Assembly: GCA_964496575.1 (NCBI GenBank)
Contig: CAZCAC010000099.1
Location: forward strand, 1-31,744
Reading direction: 5' to 3'
Source of the DNA: CAZCAC01 sp964496575
Lineage (GTDB): Bacteria > Planctomycetota > UBA1135 > GCA-002686595
Length of the DNA: 31,744 bases
A model generated the notes under the pieces. That model did no database searches. It saw only the letters and a list, made by a program, of their open reading frames with translations, and was not told the origin of the DNA. The translations under genes and the position numbers were made by a program. Positions 23,722 through 31,717 of the stretch are shown one piece after another. Position 1 is the first letter of the stretch. The number at the start of each line of letters is the position of its first letter.

Positions 23722-25485
23722 ATGTCAGAGCTGAAGAAAGCTCCGCAGGTGGTGGAGCCGTTCCCGCTCTCGACCCTGCGCCACTCGGTGGCGCACCTGA
23801 TGGCTTCGGCCGTCGGGGAGCTCTTCCCTGGAGTCAGGTACGGCTTCGGACCGTCGATCGAACACGGCTTCTACTACGACTTCGATCTGCCGGAACCGCT
23901 GACCGACAAGGATCTGAAGCGCATCGAGAAGCAGATGCGGAAGATCGCCAAGCGCACGCCGGAGCTCGTCTGCCACGAGGTGGACCGCGCCCAGGCGACG
24001 CAGCGGCTCGCGGGGCAGGACTACAAGCTGGAGGCCCTCGAGGGGATTCCGGAGGACGTGAAGGTGACCTTCTACTCGCACGGCGAGTGGGAGGATCTGT
24101 GCGAGGGGCCGCACGTCGACCGTCTCGATCGCAACTTCCACTTCAAGCTGCAGGGCATCGCCGGCGCCTACTGGCGAGGCGATGAGAACCGCCCGATGCT
24201 GCAGCGGATCTACGGCACCGCCTTCTGGTCGAAGGAGGAGCTGACCGGGCACCTCGAGTGGCTCGAGGAGGTCAAGAAGCGGGACCACCGCAAGCTCGGC
24301 ACCGAGCTCGATCTGTTCAGCAGCCACGCCGACGCCGGTGGGGGCTTCGTCTTCTGGCACCCGGCGCTGGGCACCGTGCGGCGGGAGCTGGAGGACTTCT
24401 GGTGGGAGCTGCACCTCAAGGGCGGCTACGAGCCGGTGTACACCCCGCACGTCTCGCGTGAGACCCTCTTCGCCGTCTCCGGTCACCTGGAGAACTACGG
24501 CGAGATGATGTACGCCCCGATGGCGATCGACGAGCTGCCCTTCCGGGTCAAGCCGATGAATTGCCCGGGGCACATCCTGATCTACAAGAACCGCGGCCGC
24601 TCCTACCGCGAGCTTCCGTTGCGCTGGGCGGAGCTGGGAACCGTGTACCGGTACGAGCGCTCCGGCGTCCTGCACGGAATGCTGCGGGTGCGCGGCTTCA
24701 CCCAGGACGACGCGCACATCTTCTGCACCCCCGACCAGCTCGCCGACGAGATCGCCGACGTGTGTCGGCTCACCCATCAGATCCTGGGCACCTTCGGCTT
24801 CGAGTACACCGCCTACCTGGCCACCCAGCCGTCGGACAAGACGATCGGTGACGACGAGGTGTGGGAGCGCGCCACCCAGGCGCTGCGCGACGCGGCGGGG
24901 CAGCTCGACCTCGAGCTGGTCCTCGACGAGGGGGGCGGTGCGTTCTACGGGCCGAAGATCGACTACAAGATCAAGGACGCGCTCGGACGGGAGTGGCAGA
25001 ACTCGACGATCCAGTGCGACTTCAACCTGCCCGAGCGTTTCGACCTCACCTACGTCGACTCCGACGGGAAGAAGAAGCGGCCGATCATGGTGCATCGCGC
25101 CATCCTCGGCAGCCTCGAGCGCTTCGTCGGCGGTCTGATCGAGCACTTCGGTGCCCGCTTCCCCTTCTGGTGCGCGCCGACCCAGGTCGCGCTGATCCCG
25201 ATCCGCGAGGAGCACGCGGGCTACTGCAAGGAGCTGGCCGGCCAGCTGCGGCAGGAGCTGTTCCGCACCGACTGCATGGTCGCCCCGGGTCACATGAACA
25301 AGAAGATCAAGGAGGCGCAGCACCACCAGGTGCCGTTCATGCTGATCGCCGGCGAGCGGGAGATGGCCGAGAGGACCGTCGCCGTGCGTCGCCGCGGGAC
25401 CCGCGAACAGGAGGTGGTACCCTTCGACGACTTCCTGGAGATGATCCGGAGGTTGCGGAGCGAGCGGTCGTTGGAGCTCTCCTGA
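23722..25485 (+). CDS. thrS: threonyl-tRNA synthetase lacking the TGS domain
   Basis: ThrRS charges tRNA-Thr. The 587-aa protein begins directly in the editing domain, whose H21-x3-H25 and C127-EGP-H131 motifs are intact, so serine proofreading should work. The catalytic core has the zinc ligands C281 (KPMNCPGH), H332 (DDAHIFC) and H458 (VHRAILGS), each 53 residues earlier than in the 642-aa E. coli enzyme (C334, H385, H511). A normal anticodon-binding domain ends the protein. What is missing is the N-terminal TGS (ubiquitin-like) domain. ATG 23722 has GGAG at 23711-23714; the open frame upstream has no start codon and no TGS-like sequence. A strong terminator follows. Confidence 0.95.
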   Translation: MSELKKAPQVVEPFPLSTLRHSVAHLMASAVGELFPGVRYGFGPSIEHGFYYDFDLPEPLTDKDLKRIEKQMRKIAKRTPELVCHEVDRAQATQRLAGQDYKLEALEGIPEDVKVTFYSHGEWEDLCEGPHVDRLDRNFHFKLQGIAGAYWRGDENRPMLQRIYGTAFWSKEELTGHLEWLEEVKKRDHRKLGTELDLFSSHADAGGGFVFWHPALGTVRRELEDFWWELHLKGGYEPVYTPHVSRETLFAVSGHLENYGEMMYAPMAIDELPFRVKPMNCPGHILIYKNRGRSYRELPLRWAELGTVYRYERSGVLHGMLRVRGFTQDDAHIFCTPDQLADEIADVCRLTHQILGTFGFEYTAYLATQPSDKTIGDDEVWERATQALRDAAGQLDLELVLDEGGGAFYGPKIDYKIKDALGREWQNSTIQCDFNLPERFDLTYVDSDGKKKRPIMVHRAILGSLERFVGGLIEHFGARFPFWCAPTQVALIPIREEHAGYCKELAGQLRQELFRTDCMVAPGHMNKKIKEAQHHQVPFMLIAGEREMAERTVAVRRRGTREQEVVPFDDFLEMIRRLRSERSLELS

Positions 25486-25505
25486 GCGGCGGTTCGACTG
25501 GTACA

Positions 25506-25540
25506 GGGGGAACGGCCCGGACGGCCGTTCCCCCTTCTCG
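25506..25540 (+). terminator. intrinsic terminator after thrS
   Basis: GGGGGAACGGCC (25506-25517) pairs perfectly with GGCCGTTCCCCC (25523-25534) across a five-base loop, followed by TTCTCGTT. It starts 20 bases after the thrS stop. Confidence 0.9.
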
Positions 25541-25599
25541 TTGCCTGGCTTGTGGTGGGGAGGCGGCCGCATTAGCCTCCGTCGAGGAGGTGAACCGAG

Positions 25600-26154
25600 A
25601 TGAGCGGAGCAAGGGAAACTCTCGACCGGATCCACTGCGTTTGCGGCGACATCACCGCCGAGAAGGTCGACGCGATCGTCAACGCCGCGAACAGCTCTCT
25701 GCGCGGGGGCGGTGGGGTCGACGGGGCGATCCACCAGGCTGCGGGGCCGGGGCTGCTCGCCGAGTGTATCGAGCGACACTTCCGCGGCTGCCCCACGGGA
25801 GAGGCGCGTCTCACCTCCGGACACGATCTCCCGGCCAGGCACGTCATCCACACCGTGGGGCCGGTCTGGCGCGGTGGCGGAGAGGGTGAGCCCGAGCTCC
25901 TGGCCGGCTGCTATCGGAACTCCCTGGCTCTGGCCGCGGCGGAAGGGCTCACCACCGTCTCCTTTCCGGCGATCTCCTGCGGGATCTACGGATACCCCCT
26001 GGAAGAAGCCGCCGAGGTCGCCATCTCGTCGGTCGCCCGCTCGTTGGCCGGGAGTCCGGGGATCACCGAAGTGCGGATGGTGCTGTTCGATGAGATGACG
26101 CGGACGGTCTTCGAAGATGCTCTATCCCGTGCTCGCACAGCCGCCGAGAAGTGA
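25600..26154 (+). CDS. MacroD-type macrodomain ADP-ribose hydrolase
   Basis: This 184-aa cytoplasmic protein is one complete macrodomain of the MacroD/YmdB class, whose members deacetylate O-acetyl-ADP-ribose and remove mono-ADP-ribose from protein. Visible are GDIT (16-19), NAANSSL (28-34), the catalytic loop GGGGVDGAIH (36-45), the LPARHVIHTVGPVW strand and the second phosphate loop PAISCGIYGYP. The ribosome site AGGAGGTGA (25585-25593), six bases before ATG, is the strongest in the window. It follows the thrS terminator and so is probably transcribed separately. No ADP-ribosyltransferase gene is adjacent, so a toxin-antitoxin pair is not indicated. Confidence 0.93.
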   Translation: MSGARETLDRIHCVCGDITAEKVDAIVNAANSSLRGGGGVDGAIHQAAGPGLLAECIERHFRGCPTGEARLTSGHDLPARHVIHTVGPVWRGGGEGEPELLAGCYRNSLALAAAEGLTTVSFPAISCGIYGYPLEEAAEVAISSVARSLAGSPGITEVRMVLFDEMTRTVFEDALSRARTAAEK

Positions 26155-26207
26155 AGCCACTTCCGCGTTCGGTGGAGAATAGAACGACGCGCCGATCGCA
26201 AACACCT

Positions 26208-26221
26208 TGGATTCCGTCCCT
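26208..26221 (+). promoter_or_regulatory. second copy of the 14-base leader motif
   Basis: This is identical to 18248-18261 (TGGATTCCGTCCCT), 24 bases before the start at 26246. Its role is unknown. Confidence 0.3.
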
Positions 26222-26245
26222 CCTGCCCCCGAAGGAGCAAGCTGC

Positions 26246-27298
26246 ATGAGACGCGCCCAAGCTTTCAACCCGATTCGCGCGATGGAGAGCGCCTGGAGAC
26301 TGGTGATCAAGGCTCCCCTGCCGATGGCGGTGGGGGGCTTGATCCTGGTCGTGGTCCAGCAGGTATCCGGTGCCGGATTCCAGTTCGGCAACGACCCCAC
26401 GATTCGCTTCCACGGCGACATCTCGCACGCGCTGCCGGTCCTGGGCCCGCTGCTGATGATCGGCCTGGCGATGTTCCTGGTCCTCTACGGTGTGGTCGCC
26501 TGGCTCTCGGTCGGCTACTACAACGGCGTGGCCGAGGTGATGCGCACCGGAACGACCGAGTTCGGCAAGCTCTACGATTCGCGCGGGCGCTGGCTCACCG
26601 CCCTCCTGGCGCGCGTGCTGCGGGACGTGATCGTGGTGTTGAGCTGCGGGCTGTTCCTGATTCCCGTCCTGTTCGGCATCATCAGCCACGAGGCCTTCGA
26701 CCTCGACGAGGGGGTCAGCGTGCTCGGTGCGGTCCTCGTCGGTCTCGCCCTGCTGCCGATCATGGTCTACGTCTGGCTCGGCCTCGCGTTCGTCCCCCAG
26801 GCGGTGGCGCTCGAGGACATCGGTCCGGTGGAGGCGGTCGCGCGCTCGTGGAACCTCGCCAATGGACGCCGGCTGTGGCTCCTCTTGTTCACCCTGATCA
26901 CCCTCGCGATCGGGCTGCTCGGCCTGATCCTGTGCTGCTTCGGCGGCATGCAGGCTTCCGGGATCCTGATCGAGGTGATGTGGACCGAGGCCTACGTGCA
27001 GGCCACGACGGGTGAGGAGACCGACGACTGGTGGATCACCACGGGTCGGGATGTCGACCCCTCGGGGGAGGCCGCCGACGACGATCGCTGGCCGGCATCG
27101 GAGAGCCCCGTCGAGCCTCCCGTCGCCTCGTCGCCCGCTCCGCCGCCGCCGGCCGAGCCGGAAGCTCCCGAAGAGGTGGCCAGTGCGCCCGAGCCCGAGC
27201 TCGGGCCCGAGGAGAGCGGGACCTTCGACCCGGGGGCCTGGCGCGAACAGATCGACATCCCTCCCTTCGACGACGAGGACTCGAGCTCGAAGGGGTGA
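26246..27298 (+). CDS. multi-pass membrane protein with acidic proline-rich tail
   Basis: The 350-aa protein has about five membrane segments (roughly residues 22-40, 65-90, 125-147, 155-178, 205-230). The amphipathic segment PVEAVARSWNLANGRRLWLLLF before the last helix is reminiscent of the membrane domain found with some glycerophosphodiester phosphodiesterases and DUF975-like proteins, but there is no enzymatic domain. Residues about 250-350 are acidic and proline-rich (SPAPPPPAEPEAPEE) and probably disordered. ATG 26246 is supported by AAGGAG (26232-26237) and an eight-base spacer; an in-frame start at 26207 is less likely. The function is unknown. It is convergent with the kinase gene, with an inverted repeat between. 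Confidence 0.8.
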   Translation: MRRAQAFNPIRAMESAWRLVIKAPLPMAVGGLILVVVQQVSGAGFQFGNDPTIRFHGDISHALPVLGPLLMIGLAMFLVLYGVVAWLSVGYYNGVAEVMRTGTTEFGKLYDSRGRWLTALLARVLRDVIVVLSCGLFLIPVLFGIISHEAFDLDEGVSVLGAVLVGLALLPIMVYVWLGLAFVPQAVALEDIGPVEAVARSWNLANGRRLWLLLFTLITLAIGLLGLILCCFGGMQASGILIEVMWTEAYVQATTGEETDDWWITTGRDVDPSGEAADDDRWPASESPVEPPVASSPAPPPPAEPEAPEEVASAPEPELGPEESGTFDPGAWREQIDIPPFDDEDSSSKG

Positions 27299-27343
27299 TC
27301 GCCTCCTCGATTGCAGTACGGCCGGTCTGGGGTCTTGGTTCAC

Positions 27344-27402
27344 CCAGATAAACCACAGAGGCACAGAGGCTCTGTGCCTCTGTGCCTCTGTGGTTTATCT
27401 GG
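27344..27402. repeat. 27-bp-arm perfect inverted repeat built from CACAGAG units
   Basis: Bases 27344-27370 and 27376-27402 are exact reverse complements around TCTGT. Each arm begins CCAGATAAACC, followed by CACAGAGG units. It lies between convergent stops (27298 and 27437), where the cruciform or RNA hairpin could terminate both genes. The AT-containing ATAAACCACAGAGG core recurs at 31686-31699, so this is a dispersed repeat family. Confidence 0.9.
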
Positions 27403-27436
27403 ACGTTCGAGAGGAGCGATCAGAGTGCCGCGAAGA

Positions 27437-29626
27437 TCATCTCCCGGCCATGCCGAACGCCTTCGCCTCGGCCTCGTCGAGGCGTAGCGGTCGGACGAAG
27501 CGGTAGTCGACCGTGTCGGGATCGTTCCCCGAGGAGAGCCAGATCAGCGCGTCGAGCGAGGGGTTCTCCGCCAGGTACTGCTTCAGGCGGTACAGCGCCT
27601 CCTCGTCACCGGGATCGGAGACCCCCACCGCCTTGCGCGCGCCGGCGAGGTAGAGGATGTCGCGCTCGTCGCCGATGCCGTCGGCGGGGTTGCCCAGCAC
27701 CACGAAGTCCTGGTACTCGAGCTCCGCGCACAACGCGTCGACCATCTTGCGATCGGTGGTGGGGGAGAGGTCCTGCAGCAGCAGCACCGTGCCCGCGTTC
27801 TCCGCCCTGCCGCCGCTCTGGCGGGCCTCGGTGCGCGTCTCGTGGCGTACCTTGGAGAGGGTCTTGTCGAGCTCGCGCGACCACGACCGGCGCAGCTTCT
27901 GGAAGTGACGCTCGGCCGCCTGCGAGGCGCTCTCCGCCTTGCCGCGAGCCTCGTCGATGCTCGGCAGCTCGAAGCGTTTCTCGAGATGCTCGGTGTACCA
28001 GCGCTCCGCCGTCTGGTTGGCGAAGGGACCCCGCTCCTCGGCGGCCATGATCGCCACCCCGGCCGCTCCGGCGAGGAAGAGCATGAAGATCGCGGCTCCG
28101 AGCACGCTGCGGCTGGTGGAGCGGCGGCGGACCTTGACCGCCGTGGCGGTGTTGCGCCCGTTAGGCGCACCCACGTTGCTGTGGCGTCCCACCGGCGCGC
28201 CCACCGGACGGAGCGGTTGCGCGCCCCTTCTGCCGGTTTGCTTGTTGAACACCGCGCCGGTCGGCTTGCGGAACACCGCGCTCTTGAGCGACCAGTCCCC
28301 CTTGCCCGAGACGGAGGGAAGGTCGGCGGGGCGAACCGCGAAGGGATCGCGAGCCGCGAGCACGCAGCGGATGTCGCCCAGCATCTCCCGCGCGGAGCTG
28401 TAACGAGTGTCGAGGTCGGCCATCGCGCGGCGCACGATCCAGCGCAGGGCCTCGGGGCAGCGGCGGCTGATGCTGGAGAGGCTCCCCTGGGCGGGGAAGG
28501 AGTTCTCCACCATCGCGTAGAGCACGGCGCCGGCGCTGTAGATATCGAACTTGACGCCGTTGACCTCGTGGACCTTCACGCCCTTGAGCGCGAGACGCAC
28601 CATCTCCGGGTCGCGGAAGAACTCGGTGCCGTGGGTGGTCAGCGTCATCGCCGACTCCAGCGGCGTGACCAGTCCGAGGTCGACGAGGTGCGCGCGACCG
28701 CCGGAGACGATCACGTTGCTCGGCTTGATGTCCTTGTGCCACAGACCGCCGTTGTGGAAGGCGTCCAGGGTGTACATGAGGTCGCCGGCGAGTCCCATCA
28801 CCACGCGCAGCTGCCGATCGGTGAGCCCGGAGTCGCTTCCATCGTCGTGCATCTTGGAGATGACCACGTCGAGGTTGTCACCGGGCACGTAGGGCATCAC
28901 GTAGTGGAAGCTCTTGTCGGTGAGCTCGTGCTCGAGGACCAGGCCCAGATCGCGCGCGGCTTCCAGCGCGCGCGACTCGCGCACGATCTGCGGCAGCGTC
29001 GATCCGGAGGCGAGGTTGAAGGACTTGATCACCACCTGACCCGTGTTCGTGTGCCCGGCGGCGGTGAGGTCCTGGAGCTTGCGCGCGCGCGGCTTGGCCA
29101 GGAAGAGGCGAGCGCCCGAACCACCGGCGGGAAGGACCCCGGTGACCTTGTAGCCCTCGAACTTGCCGTCCTTCACCCTCGTACGCGGCGCGCGCGGAGC
29201 GCGGGCCACCACCTCGGGCAGGCGTCGCTCGAAGCCGTCGGTCAGGATCCCCATCCCCAGGAAGTGCAGCGGGTTGCCGAGCGCCACCCGGTAGATCCCC
29301 AGCGCGAAGCTGATCAGCTCGTCCTCCAGGGCCTGGGCGTAGTGCGAGCCGGTGCGCCAGCGTCCGAAGAGGAAGTTCAGCATCGTCAGCGGCAAGAGGA
29401 CCACGGCGGTCAGGATCGCGCCGATGCTGCGCAGGGTGTCGACGATGGTGTTGCGGACGAAGCGGAAGGTGTGAACGACGAGGAAGGCGATCAGACGGGC
29501 GAGGTTGGTGATCAGCCAGATCAGACCCTGGAACCCCTTGACCGTGCCCCAGATCACCAGGATCGAGCCCGCGACGATGATGACGCCGCTGATCAGGATC
29601 TTGAGGAGGACAACTGAGCTCGCCAT
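27437..29626 (-). CDS. membrane Ser/Thr protein kinase
   Basis: The 729-aa protein starts with three hydrophobic segments (about 7-29, 34-54, 67-87), then a Hanks-type kinase domain (about 155-425). It has a glycine loop GGSGARLF (168-175), the ATP lysine VVIK (K201), E217, a catalytic loop HKDIKPSN with D299 (HKD in place of HRD), DLG (316-318, in place of DFG), DPE (339-341) and D361. All catalytic residues are present, so it should be active. A fourth membrane segment (508-528) leads to a C-terminal part with a helical stretch (540-600) and a compact domain (about 610-729) that I do not recognise and that is probably extracytoplasmic. The start is supported by AGGAG, seven bases before ATG. 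It lies 42 bases after an ECF sigma gene. Confidence 0.9.
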   Translation of the reverse strand: MASSVVLLKILISGVIIVAGSILVIWGTVKGFQGLIWLITNLARLIAFLVVHTFRFVRNTIVDTLRSIGAILTAVVLLPLTMLNFLFGRWRTGSHYAQALEDELISFALGIYRVALGNPLHFLGMGILTDGFERRLPEVVARAPRAPRTRVKDGKFEGYKVTGVLPAGGSGARLFLAKPRARKLQDLTAAGHTNTGQVVIKSFNLASGSTLPQIVRESRALEAARDLGLVLEHELTDKSFHYVMPYVPGDNLDVVISKMHDDGSDSGLTDRQLRVVMGLAGDLMYTLDAFHNGGLWHKDIKPSNVIVSGGRAHLVDLGLVTPLESAMTLTTHGTEFFRDPEMVRLALKGVKVHEVNGVKFDIYSAGAVLYAMVENSFPAQGSLSSISRRCPEALRWIVRRAMADLDTRYSSAREMLGDIRCVLAARDPFAVRPADLPSVSGKGDWSLKSAVFRKPTGAVFNKQTGRRGAQPLRPVGAPVGRHSNVGAPNGRNTATAVKVRRRSTSRSVLGAAIFMLFLAGAAGVAIMAAEERGPFANQTAERWYTEHLEKRFELPSIDEARGKAESASQAAERHFQKLRRSWSRELDKTLSKVRHETRTEARQSGGRAENAGTVLLLQDLSPTTDRKMVDALCAELEYQDFVVLGNPADGIGDERDILYLAGARKAVGVSDPGDEEALYRLKQYLAENPSLDALIWLSSGNDPDTVDYRFVRPLRLDEAEAKAFGMAGR

Positions 29627-29668
29627 TTCGGTTCTCCTGTCGTTCTGCGGGGGCTCCGCGGTCTCCTG

Positions 29669-30415
29669 CTAGGAGGAGGTGGCTTGTTCTTCCGGGGGTC
29701 TCTGGCAGAGGCGGTGGTAGATCTCCGCAACGGCTTCGTCGAACCTCGCCTCGTCCTCCTTTGTGGGATTCAGCTCCAGCCCGTTTCTTTCCAGCTCGGC
29801 CATTTCCTCCTCCGTGAAGCTGTATTTGGAGAAGATGGTGAAGAGGTGGGCACGCAGCTTCTTGCGCACCGAGGCGAGGCGCCGGCTGACCGTGGGGGGG
29901 CTGATCCCCAGGTCGGCGGCCACCTGCCGCCCCGTTCGGCCGTCCAGGACGCGGCTCCGGTAGACGGAGAACTCCATGAAATCGCAGTCCCGCTCCACCT
30001 CCCGCAGCGCCGCGCCGACCTTGGCCTCGAAGATCTCCCGCTCGTAGGCGTGGTCGGGGCCCTCCTCGGGGCTCGCCGCCCGGAACTCGTCCTCGAGCGA
30101 GCGAGGTTTCACCCCTCCACCGCGTTTCTGGGCGTTCCGGCGGTCCATCTCGTCGCCCAGGGTGTACCGGGCGATGGCCAGGAGCCAGGTGGAGAAGCGC
30201 GCTCCCCGGGAGGGGTCGTGGCGGTCGATCGCCGTCGCCAGCGCCGCCAGGGTCTCCTGGGAGAGGTCCTGGACCGTTTCCTGGCCGATCCGGCCGCGTC
30301 CCCAGCGGTAGAGCTGCCCCTTCAGGACGGGCCCGAAGGTCTCCCAGAGCTCGAACCAGGCCTGGGGATCTCGGGCTCGGAGGCGGCGGACGAAGGTCGT
30401 GGTGAGGTCGTTCAC
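29669..30415 (-). CDS. ECF-type RNA polymerase sigma factor
   Basis: The 248-aa protein has region 2 (about residues 13-93, with QDLSQETLAALATAIDRHDP and FSTWLLAIARYTLGDEMDRR) and region 4 (about 135-190, with the helix-turn-helix GRQVAADLGISPPTVSRRL). An acidic extension of about 55 residues follows region 4, longer than usual. The start is GTG 30415, with no strong ribosome site. It probably forms an operon with the kinase 42 bases downstream. ECF factors controlled by phosphorylation from a neighbouring Ser/Thr kinase are known, notably in planctomycetes and in the Vibrio EcfP/PknT pair. No anti-sigma gene is adjacent, which fits kinase control. Confidence 0.9.
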   Translation of the reverse strand: MNDLTTTFVRRLRARDPQAWFELWETFGPVLKGQLYRWGRGRIGQETVQDLSQETLAALATAIDRHDPSRGARFSTWLLAIARYTLGDEMDRRNAQKRGGGVKPRSLEDEFRAASPEEGPDHAYEREIFEAKVGAALREVERDCDFMEFSVYRSRVLDGRTGRQVAADLGISPPTVSRRLASVRKKLRAHLFTIFSKYSFTEEEMAELERNGLELNPTKEDEARFDEAVAEIYHRLCQRPPEEQATSS

Positions 30416-30659
30416 GGGGGAGCTCGGCAGGGGCTCGGGGCATCGGGGGGCCCGCGGGGGCCCCGGACGCGCCTTTCTAACGAAGTCGTCGCTTCATTAT
30501 TCGGGGCCCGCTGCCCCAAATCCCCGCCTTTGTCCCGGAGGACCTGAAATCCCCGGGGGCCCCTTCCCACGAAGGGTGGTGACAGACGACCGGGCGCACC
30601 GCCCAAAAACCCTGTGGTGGCCTCAACCCCTTCATTCCAGAGGCCAAAGGAGCGAACCC
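30416..30659. other. divergent intergenic region between the sigma factor and the coiled-coil gene
   Basis: The 244 bases contain several short GC hairpins (for example GGGGC/GCCCC around 30504-30520) and the AAGGAG site (30647-30652) of the rightward gene. I could not identify a convincing sigma-70 or ECF promoter pair in either direction. Confidence 0.5.
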
Positions 30660-31544
30660 ATGTTCAAGACGTTCTTCAAAGTCGGCACCGGCCTCGTGAT
30701 CCTCACTGGTGCAGCGATCGGTGGCGCCCTGTTGATCGCCGGCCCGGGGCGCACCGCGGCGGTTCTGGGGCAGGTCAAGACTGAGTTCATGCATGTCATC
30801 GACGACAACATCGACGACCCCGTCGCCCTGCGCGAGCAGCTGAGGGATCTCGAAGCCCAGTATCCCGAGAAGATCGCCCAGGTGCGCAACGACCGGGTCG
30901 AGGTCCGGGAGCAGATCAACCAGCTGAACCGCGAGAAGGAGATCTGCCAGCGCGTGGTCCAGATGGCCCAGGCCGACCTCGACACCCTCCAGCCGGTGGT
31001 CAATGAAGCGGCCGCCCTGCGCGCCTCCGGCACGCCCGCCCGCGTGGTTGCCTGGGACGACAAGGTCTACAGCTTCGATCGCGCGGCCAGCCAGGTGAGC
31101 CAGATGGAACAGACCATCATGGCCTACACCAATCGCGCCGCCGACGCTGCGCACGACCTCGCCTACATCGCCCAGCAGGAGCTGCGCCTCGAGGAGCTCT
31201 TGACCACGCTCGAGAACGAGCGCGCTCAGTTCCAGTCGCAGATCCTGCAGCTCTCCCGCCAGGTCGACGCGATCGCCCGCAACGAGCGGCTGATCCAGAT
31301 GATCGAGAAGCGCAAGCGCACGATCGACGAGTGCTCTCGCTACGACGCGATCTCCCTCGACCACATCACCAACCGCCTGGCGCAAGTGCGCGCCGAGCAG
31401 GAGGCCGAGCTCGACATGCTGGCCAACAGCCAGCGCACCATGGACTACGAGGACATGGCCCGCGTCGAGCTGCACCGTGAGGTCATCGATGGATCGCAGC
31501 CCGAAGTGCTGCCTCTCCCGACCAACGCGGTCTCGAACAAGTAG
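30660..31544 (+). CDS. membrane-anchored coiled-coil protein
   Basis: The 294-aa protein has an N-terminal membrane segment (about residues 8-28) followed by an almost entirely helical, charged body with two long coiled-coil stretches (about 50-115 and 150-260, such as LREQLRDLEAQYPEK and ELRLEELLTTLENERAQFQSQ). It has no catalytic motif. The layout recalls PspA-like or other membrane-stress coiled-coil proteins, but there is no sequence signature to say so. AAGGAG (30647-30652) is seven bases before ATG 30660. It is divergent from the sigma factor/kinase pair and may be one of its targets; this is inferred only from position. A strong terminator follows. Confidence 0.8.
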   Translation: MFKTFFKVGTGLVILTGAAIGGALLIAGPGRTAAVLGQVKTEFMHVIDDNIDDPVALREQLRDLEAQYPEKIAQVRNDRVEVREQINQLNREKEICQRVVQMAQADLDTLQPVVNEAAALRASGTPARVVAWDDKVYSFDRAASQVSQMEQTIMAYTNRAADAAHDLAYIAQQELRLEELLTTLENERAQFQSQILQLSRQVDAIARNERLIQMIEKRKRTIDECSRYDAISLDHITNRLAQVRAEQEAELDMLANSQRTMDYEDMARVELHREVIDGSQPEVLPLPTNAVSNK

Positions 31545-31564
31545 ATCTTCGGATCATCTTCTCG

Positions 31565-31606
31565 GCGACGCCCGGAGCTCCGACCAGCTCCGGGTGTCGC
31601 TCTTTC
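31565..31606 (+). terminator. intrinsic terminator after the coiled-coil gene
   Basis: A 15-pair stem (GCGACG then CCCGGAGCT, 31565-31579, with AGCTCCGGG then TGTCGC, 31586-31600, one G-T pair) has a six-base loop and is followed by TCTTTC. It starts 20 bases after the stop. Confidence 0.9.
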
Positions 31607-31613
31607 GTGCTCA

Positions 31614-31635
31614 GCTGCTACGGGGGCGTAGCAGC
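31614..31635. other. 9-bp perfect hairpin after the terminator
   Basis: GCTGCTACG (31614-31622) pairs with CGTAGCAGC (31627-31635) across GGGG. It lies between the terminator and the CACAGAG locus and may mark the edge of that element. Confidence 0.5.
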
Positions 31636-31653
31636 CTTGGAGATCTGGAGCTC

Positions 31654-31717
31654 AACCACAGAGGGCGCAGAGAGCAGATCCAGAAATAAACCACAGAGGG
31701 CACAGAGGACACAGAGA
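31654..31717. repeat. CACAGAG repeat locus, second copy of the family
   Basis: AACCACAGAGGGCGCAGAG at 31654 and AACCACAGAGGGCACAGAG at 31689 are offset by 35 bases, and a further ACACAGAG unit follows to 31717. The segment ATAAACCACAGAGG (31686-31699) is identical to part of the inverted repeat at 27344. The locus may continue past the window end. Confidence 0.85.

Noticed and set aside
23725..25851. Long minus-strand frame (708 codons) opposite thrS and the macrodomain gene
   Set aside because: It covers thrS and its terminator and has no motifs. It is a shadow of high GC at third codon positions.
25600..26154. DarT/DarG-like ADP-ribosylation toxin-antitoxin system
   Set aside because: Only the macrodomain is present. 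The neighbours are thrS and a membrane protein, with no ADP-ribosyltransferase.
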